A stretch of 64,000 nucleotides of DNA from Paraspadella gotoi (Eukaryota; Chaetognatha): the NCBI GenBank assembly GCA_051294375.1, contig CM119270.1, forward strand, positions 9,611,530 to 9,675,529, read 5' to 3'. Position 1 is the first letter of the stretch. Every line of letters begins with the position of its first letter. The position numbers and the translations under genes are program-made. Shown in pieces: positions 14,001 to 24,181 of the stretch. The notes beneath the pieces were generated by a model. The model saw nothing but the letters and a program-made list of their open reading frames with translations. It made no database searches and was not told the origin of the DNA.

Positions 14001-17000
14001 GACGAAAAAAAATAATAACGAACTTTTTAATTTTTTTGGGAGAGTAAATTATGTAATCCGTGTACAGACGATGAAATGATACTATTCAAACCGGTAAACT
14101 AACCAGTGATTTAGAAATCTCGTAAAAATTGAAAACCGTTTCTCAACCAGAGTTAAGCCCAAGAGAAAGAATTCTCGTCAATTTTATTTTCGTCTTTGGG
14201 TACGAACTACAAAAGCAAAAAGACGAAGAGCGAAAAACAGAGGGTGAAGCGGAGAAAGGAGCCGTGAATTACGGGCGTAGTTGTGGCAGATGTTGTAAAT
14301 TGTAGCTCACGAAAGAACGATCGAAATTTTTAATCGTTTGATTACTGGAGCGAACAAGAGAACGCATGCATCTTTATATCGCGGTAGTTCTCTCGGTTGA
14401 AAGTGACTAATAATAGCAAATACAGCCTGACTTCAATGGTCATATTAACATTGAACAACTCTACTAAAATCACTTAGTAGATCCCGCAATATATTTCGGA
14501 CATTTTTTCGGTCGTCCGGTGTATTTGGGTGATCGGTGACCCTGGGGTGAAACTGGAGTGGCTTGGATCTTTGTTTATAAACAAAGCAAAGCAGAGCATT
14601 AGAGAAAAGTGAAGAACTGCGTGATGGGAAAAACTATTGGATATATATTATATAGGGTAATTAATGAACAGTTGCGTTTAAGTGGTATAAATATTATAAA
14701 ACAAAAAAACAAAAAGCTTTGTAAAACCTGTCTTGTGTTTAAACAAGAGAAGGTATGAAAGTAGGAATGTATGAAAAAAAATAGTTTTAATTAAAAATAA
14801 AGGGACCTAATATTCAATATGTAATTTTTTTTTCAAGATGAAAAAATTGAAACCCGCAACCCCAATTCTTTCGTTGTTAAATTCGAACGACACATCTCGA
14901 ATAAACAAGTATTCCAATACAAAAGATCGGACGAGTGCCACTCCTCCGGAGCACCGGTGTACCACTCCTCCGAAAGGCTCTAGGGCTTTGACTGGGGGCC
15001 TCTCACAGCCTAAATCAGTTCAAAGCCTCGAAATCCCGAATGAAAAGGATGTTGATTGAGACGGGGAAGGATAGGGGTAAGGAGTGAAGGGTAAGGGGGG
15101 TAAGGAGAGGGGGCTGACGGTGAGGAGACAAGGGGGTGGACGATCTGGGTTGAGGGAGGCAAGTAGGGGTGTAAGAAGAGTAAGCAAAGAAAAATAGTGA
15201 ATGGAAGAACAAACGGCGATGAAAAAAAAACGAAACAAAAGGCGAACAAGATTTGAGACAAAAATCGAAATAAAACTAATAGAGTTAAAAAGAGGAAATG
15301 TCTAAAGTAGGTTAAGATAATATAAAAGAGAGGAAGGAGAAAGAGTGAATTTAAGGACGAGTGTTGTTTGGCTCGTGACCTAAGATCCTATTTTTCAGGA
15401 AACTCTTGGTTTGGATCAGAAGAATAAGAAATTGATGTGGGGAAAGTAAAAATAGAAGAGTTGAAAAGCGGAAATTGAAATGGAAATGCCGTGGTCAAAA
15501 TTTTTTCCCTCTTCATACGTAGCTCGATTGAGTGGGGGTATGTTTAAAGAATCAAAGTTGCTATGACTAATAAATTGTTTTAACTGGAAACCGACGAAAT
15601 TGGCCGATTTGGTCGTATTTACCAATTTCGGCCTTTGTTTGACTTGGACAACTTTAAATGGCGAAAAATTGGCTTTGATGGAGAAAATTTGCCTTAGTGA
15701 CTAATGTAAATCGTAATACGGGCAAACTTGTAAACGATTCTGTTCTTTTAAAAATCCTAAAGTTATGATAATTTCACAGAAGCAATTTTAGTATTTTTCT
15801 CTGCATTACTATCTATTTAAAACAGATACATCGATTTTTTTGTCAACACAGAATGAGGTTTTATGTGCAATACATGCTTAAAATTTGTTTCGATTACCTA
15901 ATTTACTTAATCGTCGCGCCATTATCATAAGGCAATATAAACCCTCAACTAGTTAATTAGCGGTACTTGTACAAAGAATAATGACTGATATTTGATATTT
16001 TCTGGAATACCCGAGCTTTTGAGTTTTGTTAATCATCATCGTCTCCAAACAACGACGTCACCGAATCAGACGCCAGGTGAGTAAAAAAAAATTAACTTTT
16101 ATGTTTGGCCGTCGAAAGTTCGCAGTTATGAATTATACGTTGGGTGAGAATCTGCGAAAGGAACTCCCACGAAAGGTGAAAGAGGAAACGGTGGGAAAAA
16201 AATCTTAGAGAAAACAACTGTTTTTATAACGCGTCTCAAGCACTTTTTGAATCTTGCGTTCAATCAGAAAATGATTCAAGATGGAAAACTCAAACACACT
16301 TGTGTTTGAAACTTAAAATTTCACAGCTTTTATTTTTTCTCTTTTTCTCTCTCTCTGAAAAGCTGTTTCACAAAAAGAGCAAAATTTGAGCAAACATTTT
16401 TTTACAGACGGGTGTCCAACCAGGGGTCCCCGCCTGACAACCAACTGGCGTCCAACAGTCAGCGAAAAAAGTGACGCTCAACATTCGAAGAAAATCCTTT
16501 TGTTCTCGAGAAAATTGGAAAACGAACCGAAAAATCTAGAAATTGAAGAACAAGAACGGTAATTCCAATGTGTTGCGTCGCAGTGACTTTATTTTCAAGT
16601 ATATTTACTTTTGATCACATATGACATGACCTGACATAATTAAAAAAAAAATTGTCCGGGTATTTATGACAAAACGATGACCAAAATTCTATCTTTTATT
16701 ATTTATAGTTTTAGGAATTCCTGAAGGAGGCGCAAGCAGTTCCTTAGATTTGAGTTTTTTTTTGTCTTAACAAACTCATTGAGCAATCAACTATAGGCAA
16801 ATTATATATATTTTTAACGTGAGAGGGACAGACCGACAGACAGACATACCGACCGACCGATGGAAAAGTGACTTATAGAGGTGCTCCGCGAGTACTCGTG
16901 GCGCAACTAAAAAAGAAGGGATGGGAATAAAAAAGAAAAGCATAGAAATTAAGCCCACCCTCCTTTGGTTAAAGAAAGAACAAGTTTTTCCCCCTTTCCC

Positions 17001-19615
17001 AATCAAAACTCGCGCGATAATTTTGGACCCCAAAATGATTTCGTTTGTTTTGGCCGAATTCCGTTGTCGCCGGAGAGAAGGGCAGGGGTTGCCTGGGTTT
17101 GGAGGTTGGGTTTATAAATTTTTAGGTGATCTCGGTCAATAATGGGATGATAACTTATGGCCAAATAGGTTCTGATTGTGATCTGGGTTAAAGAAGAGTG
17201 GAAAAGTCCGAGGAAGTCAACGTGAAAGTAAACTGTGAAGTTTCGTCACACAGAATCGCCTGTCGCCACGAAAATTAGCGCCTTAAAGAAAAAGAGAAAG
17301 AGAAAAAGTTAGAGAGAGAGAGAGAGAGAGAGAGAGAACCACCGCAGACTCGCGCCCGCGTGTGAAAAACACTAACAGAGACAGAGATGCAAATTTCTCA
17401 AGCGTCGCACATCAGGATCGAAACTTCACAGGGCTCAATTTTTTTTAAATTATTTTTTTATTTAGTGCTAAAAATCTTTTTGTGAACTCCTCATAAAAAA
17501 CAATCCTGAAATCTCACGCTCTTAATTTTACCGCGCTTTTAAAATCTGCTCTGACGGTAAAAAAAACTATAAAGTCCAAAACAGCCGCACCTTTTCAAAG
17601 ACTTTCCCTAAACAATAACAAGGTCACGCGTCGTAACAACATTTGCGTTGTTTTGGCCCCGAAAGGTCGTTATTATTGTGACGTTTGTGAGCAGAGGTTT
17701 ATTTTTCTTTCTCTCAAACCTCCATTGTATACATTCAAGAGACATCCAATCAATGCTCCGCAGTTTTGCTCGCCCTCTACCTCTATCGTGTTTGTTTGAT
17801 TTAAGTCTGTAGAAAGGGTTTTATTTGAACATTTCAACCTAATTTGCCTTTCAAAGCTTGGATATCGTCTTTGATGTTTTTGTGTAGTTTCTAGAAAATA
17901 AATATTTTGTCGTCGTTAAAGGACAGCAGAGGATTTGGAGAATAGATGCGCAAATACGTATTTTAAAAAAAATTATACCGGAAGGCCATTTACGGCTTGC
18001 TCTTCTTCTACTGAAGAAATGTACTGTACTGTATGCATTGTAATGTTCTGTAGAAATGTAAAGGAGGACAAAGGAATAACAAGTGATATCAAACCATCTG
18101 TTTTGCCCTGTTTCGAAAATGTTAGTATCACTAGTTTATGGAAAATTAAAGGTTAGATCTGAAACTCGTCCGCATCATCATTATCATCATCTTCGAAATC
18201 GTCGTCGTCCTAACCTTCGGGCAAAAAAAGGTGCCCGCTGCGTGGCGGTGACTTAAGTCCGGATTGAACTCGGTGCCAAAAAAGTTAAGGGGCTTGACCG
18301 ATGGAACTGGAACCGGAGTGAAAACCTTAAGGCCACGACGAGAGAAAGTGACTCGGTCGGAACCAAAATCCGCAGAGATGATAAATTCGGGAAACTTCTC
18401 GGCGGCTGGTCGCGGATTTTTCTCTCTCTCTCTCTCTCTCCCTCCTAGTTCCATAACATTGTTTCACCTTTTTTTCCTCATAAACGGAATAATGGGAATA
18501 AATTACGATTGTAGCTTTAAAATATCAAAGCAGAAAACTATATAAAAAGTTAGATCACGGATTATTCGAAACCTAAGATTCCAAGAAGAAAATTCATTTT
18601 CCTGCGCAAATAACGAGATTCCACCGAGTCTGGTGACATTTCTCAAAAAAATTCAAGGAAAAAAGGGGAAAATGGAATGAACTTTATAGGGAAAACTGTA
18701 AATTGACTAAGGGCGCCTAACGATTATTAGAAAATTTTAAGTTTCATACAAAAACAAAGCGACAAAACAAATCTGAATCTTCCGTAAGGTATGTAATTAA
18801 TGTCCAATTTCCAGTATAGACTAGGTCTTTCGTTAAAAATAAACCCGATTTCATCACGTTCGCAAGTTTACGCCGAATCTAATAGAAAAAAAAAGGAAAA
18901 GACCGGATTTTCACTCTCCAAGAGAATTATCCTATTGATCCCACGAAAAAAAGTAGGGCCTAACCGCGGGACCCACGCGGCTCAAACAAAACATTTAAAC
19001 GAAATTAAGGAGAAAAACCGAAAAAAAGGGGAAAGCGGAAGGAAAAAAGAACATTCAAAGCGAAACGGGGAACGAAAAAGAAACTTTTTTTCTTTTTTCT
19101 CTGTACCTTTCTTGGGTTGATTGTCTTTGGGCTTTTCTGCCGCAGCGGCCGCCGACGGGGGTTTCGCCGACGTCTTCGACTCTGGTTCGGCCGACTTACC
19201 CGAGGCGTCGGCGACCTTACCGTCGGCACCGGCGTCGGCCTCGGGGCGACTCTCATCGGGGGTGGAGCCCTTACCCGGGGGATCCTTACCCTGGGACACA
19301 GGGTCTTCGGCCTTGGCGGCCACCTCGGCCATTTTGATCAAGTTTTTTTTTTCAAACTCAAATCGAGGTCAGGTTTTGTTTGCTTTTTCTCTCTGGTCTA
19401 TTTTTTTCTCCGACAGCGCCTCCCTCGTTTATTTCAAAACCGTTGGCAATCCGCGGCGACGCCGGAGCCCAAATTAATCTCTCTCTTTTTCACGGATATA
19501 AATAGATTCGGAGGCCTCTGGCGGGATCTTTCTTCATTGAAGAGAGAGTATTTTCAAAACAATAGCTCGATGAAGAAGAGTCTGGGTGCGATCGCGTGAA
19601 TTTAGAGAAAGTGCC

Positions 19616-19659
<44 letters not shown>

Positions 19660-22600
19660 AGAGAGAGAAAATAATAAAGTCGGGTGCGGGTGAGTGAGTT
19701 GGACGTAAGTTTATTGCTGAAGCAGCAACGACGGTGAAAAAGAAATGAGTGCGACGAAAAAAAGAAAGACAGGGCAAAAAGGGAAAAGAAAAAGAAAAAA
19801 TCTAATGAGAAAAAATGCAATGAAATTGAGACTCACTCTTGAGGTAGTTGGTGGAGGAAGGGATGGTCCAACTCCTTTGAGGCTTCGGTCCCGAGGTTCT
19901 TTGGTCGGGAGCGGAAGACTCCGATTTTCGAGAAGGGGATTTCGAACTAAGAGAGAGGGATTGGGGGGAAGAGGATATTAAAAATGAAAAGTAATAAACA
20001 GTTCATTTACATCGCGCTTCAAAACAAATTACAGTTGCAAGAAGTTAGTTGGAACTTCAATCAGCATTCAAGAAGTTAAAACTGACCTTTCCTCCTCCGG
20101 CGAGGGTAAGTTCTGAACGAGGGTGTTGATGGCCGCCCTTAACCCCTTGTGGGACGGAGTCAGTAGGAGGCTGCACCCATTGACCTTTGGGGTGGAAGAC
20201 GACGAATACTCGGAAAAAGAATTTGCTTTTCTCGGAATGTTGGCGCTGGGGACTCCGTTGTTGACTTTTTGGGCAATGTGATCTTCGGCGCTTCGACCTT
20301 CGGCTTTAGTGTTAGAAGCGAGACTGTCACTAGCGCCACCATCCGTCGATGGACGCATAGCGGAACCCATCACATTTTTCGGATCAGACGGAGAAGAGGA
20401 TAGGCACCGCGGCGGCGTGGGCGGCGAAACTGTCTCCTTGGAAACGGAGTCGTCAGACGGAGATTTAAGAATCGGCGGCGTTGGCGGCGGCGTGGAATCT
20501 ACGGAGGAGAAGACTGGTGGTCCGTCGCCGCGGCAACTGCCCGCGCCGCTGGCGGCGTCGCTTCCAGTGGATGAAAAACGCGGTGTGGAAATAGAAGAAT
20601 AGTTGAGCGTCGAACGCCAGAGGGCGCGATTTGAAACGAGAGGCGATGTGACAGTCGAAGGGGCAGCGCCGGAAGTGACCGCAACTTTGGTGGTGGCTTC
20701 CGATTTACGGTATAGAGAAGCACTTTTGTCAACGCCGTTGACAGCGAATCCGTCCAGGGCGTCCAAATCGGCGCCGGGAGCTTCGACCGGCGTCGCCTCG
20801 TTGCTTTGCGGCGGCGTCGCCACGCCGTTCGAGAATATCGAGGATCTCTTGGTCACCATCGATCCCCTTTCTCCCGCGAGACGTAGGGACGAAGGTCTGA
20901 CCACGGGTTCTCGGTCCACGAGCGGTTCGAGGTCATGCGGGGCAATCTTTGAAGGCGGGGCAACTTTTGGAGATGAAGGAGGCGAAGCCGAATGAGCGGG
21001 AGGGCGGGTCTTAGGAAGAGGCGGCGGGACGTCGGGTGTTTCGGCTGTCGAGAAGGGAATAGCGGAAGCGCGGGAATAGCGAGTCTTCAACGTAGATAGC
21101 GAAGGAGAAGCGATGGTTAAAACTGGACTCGCGACGGTAGACGGCGCTTCGGAAGTCTCAGACGAGGAGAGCGGGCGGAAGCGGATGGGATGCACGTCGT
21201 TACAGTGCGGCGAGCTCGAAGTGGCGTCGTTGGCACCGTCAATAGCGCCGATCTCGCCGGTTTGACGGGCGTCGGGGGAAAAGGTGGGGTCGGTGACGGC
21301 GGGAAGACGTTGACGCGTCATCGGTGAAGGGGACGACGACGCGGGGGACGAATAGAGTCTTCGAAGATCCTCGAAACACTTAGCCCGACCCTTTTTCTTT
21401 AATTGGGATTTCGAAAGGTTTCGTTATCGAGTGCCGTGCAAAAAAGGGGCCCCGCCGCGGATGAGACATCAACATGCCGTGGGAAGGGTTAATCGAGAAG
21501 CAATGGGGAGGGGAGAAAAAGCAAATGCTAAACAAGAGCAAAAAACTAGCGAACGACGATTTAGGCTTTTGGATACCTAATAAAAATCAATTAGTTATTC
21601 CATGCCAAAAATTTCAATAAAGGCAAGTCATTATGTAAGGGAAAGCGTCACATCAAGCGAATATGTTTAAATACGAGTATCATTAATTTATATTTATGAT
21701 AAGATGAGCCAATGTGAGATATTCCAAAGTCTATTCTTAACGCTTATTTTGCCAACACAAGAAATTTAAGAGAAAACAGAGATAATAAGGTAACTCAAAC
21801 TATTTTGAGTAAATGTGAATAAATTGCTCAAGTGATATCGAAAAAAAATGGGACGACATAAATCTATTCCGATGATGATAGATCTTCCCCACCGGCCACA
21901 CGGACCGCCAGGTCTGAACGGTGAGCCCATTAATATCACATCGATCACGATCCCGAAAGATTGAGCTGACCCACTTTGTGAACAAGTGGTCAGGCGCGTT
22001 GTTTCCTGGCTATATGAAAAAAAATGCAAATAGACTTCTGGCTAATTTGACCAACATGTCAAAATTAGGCAGAAAAGCGCAATAATTAATAATGATAAAC
22101 ATCAATAATGATCACATAAGGTCTAGTTTAAAAACCCTTAGCTTTGGGCGGTGAACGCAAATTAAAACGAATAGATTCAAATAATGAAATTCTGCTTCAG
22201 ATTTTATGAGATTTTTTCCCAGGTTATAAAAAGCCTTGGCTAAGTAAGATACATTACGTTGTAAGAATTGGTAAAAATTTTTTTGTTTATTCAAGATTTT
22301 AATCAACTTAACTTGCGAAATGCTTAATTCATTAGTAGGGACCGAGGGGGAGCGGTTGTGTTTCAAAAAAAGTGTAAAAATAATACAGTAGTGAAGCATC
22401 CATTCTTTTAACGACCACCGGCACCTTTGAGAGAGGACATTAAAGCAGCGTTGCGCCTTGGTCTCTCGCTGGGTCAGGCTAATGAGTCTTCTTTTCTATG
22501 CGATACGCCGTAATTTTGAAAGCCGATAAATCATTGTTTTTTTTTAACTCAAACAGGGTGGTTTTGGTTTTTTTTCGTATTGTATTATTCATTTATTGTT

Positions 22601-24162
22601 TAATGAACTAAAATATTTCAATCATTTCCGTATTACATTGTATATTGTTAGTAAATGAGTCATGTTATCTATTATTAGGTTGTTACGGTTATCTAACCAC
22701 AACATTACAGTATCTTCCTTTTTAGACAACCTTTTTCGGCAATCTTAAGGTCGCGTAAGAGGTAAGAGCCTCTGGAAAATTTACACCAGCTTAATTTAGT
22801 CTTAGTTCGAAAAAATAATAAATTTACGCAAAAACAGAGCCGAGGGGTCCAGTCCGAGGGGGCCGACGGGGTCAAAACCATGAATGTCATGCATTAACCG
22901 GCAAATGAGGGTTTGATTTTCGCATTAATCAAAGGTTTTTAAGGTGCATTAAGGAAGGGTACAGCTGAGTCTCGTTAAAATCGTTCTTCCGAGCGAGCAC
23001 CGAGGAAAAAGGTTAACGAGGTAAAGACGAGAAGGGGAAAAAGGTACAAGAATATATCACCTCAGGCTTAGCTCAACCTATAGGTTTTTATTCATTCAGC
23101 GTTTTCTTTGGTATGATTAACCTCCATATGTTTAGAATTGTTAAAAAATTGTTCGCGAATGTGATTACTTTCGTCTTCACACCCTTCTTCGTTAATAATT
23201 GAAAAATGATAATATTTAGTAAGAGTAGAGAGGCACTCGACATTTAATACCCAATCTCTATCTCGCTTCTCTCTCTCTCTCTCTCTCTCTATCGCGACAA
23301 AATCTGAGCAAACAGGGATGTAAATCAAGGTTAAACGATGTTATCTTGAGAAATCCTAAGAATCTCTCCAGATAACATATTTCGGGGAAGGGCTAACCAA
23401 GCCAACCACTGTCGGAATTAGGTAAAACCGCGTAATAAATGTTAAATCCAGGGGTAAGAGAAAAATCATGATATTTTGCCTATTAAATTTTCTATAACCT
23501 CAAGATTCATTTTATTCGCAAAAATAGTCTAGTCAAAATGGATGGATTAGTTAACTTGAGCTTTTCTCAGGTTACTTTAGAATGAAGGTAACGCGATCGA
23601 TATCACCATAGCAGTTTAAACACAATCGCTCTATCATCTCTTTCTCTTTCAAAAAAACAAAAAAACTCGAAATCAGAAAAGCGGGAAATATAGTTTTCTT
23701 CATTGCTTCAATATATATGTAGCTGGGTTGAGTGTTTTAGAAATAAGCTTTGGTTTAAAATATGAAAAAATTTAAACTTTTTTTAATTAAGCTTACGGCT
23801 CAGACGGTCTAAACGAAGCACCTGTCCCCCTTTCTTCAAATCGGCCCCAAAATGCGGCGAATTGAAAAACGATAAAAAAGCAATTAGCTAATCGATAGCG
23901 CAGTAAACGAAATTATAGCTCGAAACCGTGACGTTAATGGCATTAATGGAATATAAGCGACATTAGCGACATTAAGCAACGGTAATGACGATAATGACTA
24001 GAACCAAACTCATTAACGATACGGAGATTAAGCCGCCGCGTTCGAAAAAGTGAAAAAGAAGGGCAAAGTGAACGTGAAAAGACTCACCGGTTCAGAGAGT
24101 GAGGTGGATGAGATGACCATTTCCGAGGAGAGCCGACCCTCGCAACTCTCCGTCAAAGTCAT
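4991..24162 (-). CDS. CH-domain (smoothelin-like) gene, partial; rest off left edge
   Basis: Gene-level entry. Exons on the minus strand: 24088-24162 (ATG at 24162), 20087-21390, 19837-19946, 5585-5644, 5151-5217 and 4991-5087. An alternative first exon lies at 19107-19332. The splice phases chain without a break (0, 2, 1, 1, 2, 0). The long exon is low-complexity, rich in Ser, Pro and Thr. The next exons are Lys/Gly-rich linkers. The last visible exon ends in AIKDAMLAWCQSRTRGYP, which is the first helix of a calponin homology domain. The wording WC.. .TRGY is closest to smoothelin family CH domains, although beta-spectrin and MICAL CH domains are similar. In known smoothelins a single C-terminal CH domain follows a long disordered region, and the protein binds actin or regulates contraction. 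The remaining ~80 CH residues were not found in 1-4990, so they are probably beyond the left edge. The 14-kb intron between 19.1 and 5.6 kb is full of repeats. Confidence 0.6.
5151..5217 (-). CDS. Gly-rich linker exon of the CH-domain gene
   Basis: The exon is 67 nt, acceptor ATTCAG, donor AAG|GTTAAA, phase 1 in and phase 2 out. It encodes GGMAAAKSKFETGGGG..., a flexible linker just before the CH domain. Confidence 0.6.
5585..5644 (-). CDS. Small linker exon of the CH-domain gene
   Basis: The exon is 60 nt, acceptor GTCAG, donor G|GTATTG, phase 1 in and phase 1 out. It encodes a Lys/Pro-rich linker (PPKKAMGSVGAPTKKKEQP). Both upstream first-exon choices fit its entry phase. Confidence 0.6.
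6181..6432. repeat. 36-bp minisatellite, about seven units
   Basis: Tandem units of GGCTGACCAACAAGGAACTT followed by CGTACAAGATTAGAGA, nearly identical, with one unit altered at 6369. ORFs over it are repeat translations. Confidence 0.9.
8409..8583. repeat. 35-bp minisatellite, about five units
   Basis: Purine-rich unit GAAGAAGGTGGAAGGGAGGG followed by AAAAGGTGTGGAATT in perfect or near-perfect tandem copies, decaying into related purine-rich sequence up to about 8700. Confidence 0.9.
9203..9810. mobile_element. Foldback MITE-like element M1, copy 1
   Basis: The ends are inverted: TTAAGGCGTAG at 9203 and CTACGCCTTAA ending at 9810. The six bases TGCATA sit on both sides (9197-9202 and 9811-9816) and form a target-site duplication. 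The interior is a long imperfect inverted repeat, with TTTCATTAAGTGGGT in one arm and ACCCACTTAATGAAG in the other. There is no ORF. The terminal sequence is related to the elements at 44232-44827 and about 57320-58027. Confidence 0.8.
9868..10235. repeat. Interspersed repeat R1 interrupted by a SINE
   Basis: R1 sequence runs 9868-9919, is broken by a SINE, and resumes 10151-10235. The reverse complement at 13022-13175 is the uninterrupted version, so the unoccupied site is present in the same window. Confidence 0.85.
9920..10150 (+). mobile_element. tRNA-derived SINE S1, copy 1
   Basis: The element is 231 bp, flanked by the 7-bp duplication AAGCTAT (9913-9919 and 10151-10157). Its 5' half contains a pol III B-box-like GGGGTTCTAGCCC at about 9999-10011 and a candidate A box near 9955-9970. 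A second copy at 37043-37263 is about 90% identical by eye and has its own short flanking repeat. Confidence 0.75.
13022..13175 (-). repeat. Repeat R1, uninterrupted copy
   Basis: The reverse complement matches the two halves of R1 at 9868-9919 and 10151-10235 and joins them at ATAGCTT (13114-13120), the site where S1 inserted in the other copy. Confidence 0.85.
19107..19332 (-). CDS. Alternative first exon (MAEVAAKAED...) of the CH-domain gene
   Basis: An ATG at 19332 opens 75 codons of an Ala/Lys/Pro/Glu-rich disordered peptide (MAEVAAKAEDPVSQGKD...) that ends QPKK plus one base before donor GTACAG. It leaves in phase 1, the same phase as the exon at 19837, so it can splice to the exon at 5644. 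The result would be a short isoform that skips the Ser/Pro-rich exon and keeps the CH domain. It is G+C-rich against an AT-rich background. Calling it an alternative first exon is an inference from phase and the in-frame ATG. A separate small gene is the other option. Confidence 0.55.
19497..19504 (-). promoter_or_regulatory. Possible TATA-like element of the internal promoter
   Basis: The minus strand has TATTTATA about 165 bp before the ATG at 19332. Such a short AT-rich motif is common by chance here, so this is only a candidate for the promoter of the short isoform. Confidence 0.2.
19837..19946 (-). CDS. Internal exon of the CH-domain gene
   Basis: The exon is 110 nt, with acceptor CTTAG before TTCGAAATCC and donor A|GTGAGT. 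It enters in phase 2 and leaves in phase 1, continuing the previous exon exactly (SPEEE-S-SKSPSRKSES...). It is basic and Ser/Pro-rich, with no recognised domain. Confidence 0.55.
20087..21390 (-). CDS. Long Ser/Pro-rich exon of the CH-domain gene
   Basis: The exon is 1304 nt and open throughout on the minus strand. It probably starts at GGT CGG GCT AAG (RAKCFEDLRRLYSSP), after an AG at 21391. The ATG at 21321 is internal. It ends SPEEE + AG before donor GTCAGT (phase 2). The sequence is disordered, rich in Ser, Pro, Thr and Ala, with Pro-rich patches (TPPPTPP, SPPTPPR) that could bind SH3 or EVH1 domains. Near its end is HKGLRAAINTLVQNLP, which looks like a short amphipathic helix. G+C is much higher than in the flanking introns, which supports coding. 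An alternative acceptor 6 nt upstream (21396) would add two Lys codons without changing the frame. Confidence 0.65.
21391..24087. other. Probable intron of the CH-domain gene; nothing else seen
   Basis: AT-rich sequence without convincing ORFs, exons or long repeats. It has only a short (CT)n at 23270-23290 and scattered AT-rich stretches. Confidence 0.55.
24088..24162 (-). CDS. Putative first coding exon of the CH-domain gene
   Basis: The minus strand reads ATG at 24162 followed by 25 codons (MTLTESCEGRLSSEMV...), ending CCG before a strong donor GTGAGTC. It ends in phase 0, which matches the entry phase of the long exon at 20087-21390. The reading frame is also open a few codons upstream, back to a CAG at 24182-24184. 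The exon could therefore be internal and the ATG not the true start. Confidence 0.45.
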
Positions 24163-24181
24163 TATCGTCTTTCCGAAGAAT

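Larger units (their letters stand above)
5645..19106. other. Repeat-filled intron of the CH-domain gene; no gene seen
   Basis: It holds the two minisatellites at 6.2 and 8.4 kb, a MITE-like foldback element at 9203-9810, a SINE nested in repeat R1 at 9868-10235, a second R1 copy at 13022-13175, several short (GA)n tracts and purine-rich stretches. ORFs of 60-130 codons in this interval (for example at 11.4, 13.5, 15.0 and 18.2 kb) have no recognisable domain or splice context. Confidence 0.6.

Noticed and set aside
18146-18454. 102-codon minus ORF and its plus-strand partner
   Set aside because: Both strands are open, there is no domain, and the phase or splice fit with the CH-domain gene was not established.
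20603-20995. Plus-strand ORFs opposite the Ser/Pro-rich exon
   Set aside because: Antisense frames in G+C-rich coding sequence; the minus frame is longer and phase-consistent with its neighbours.
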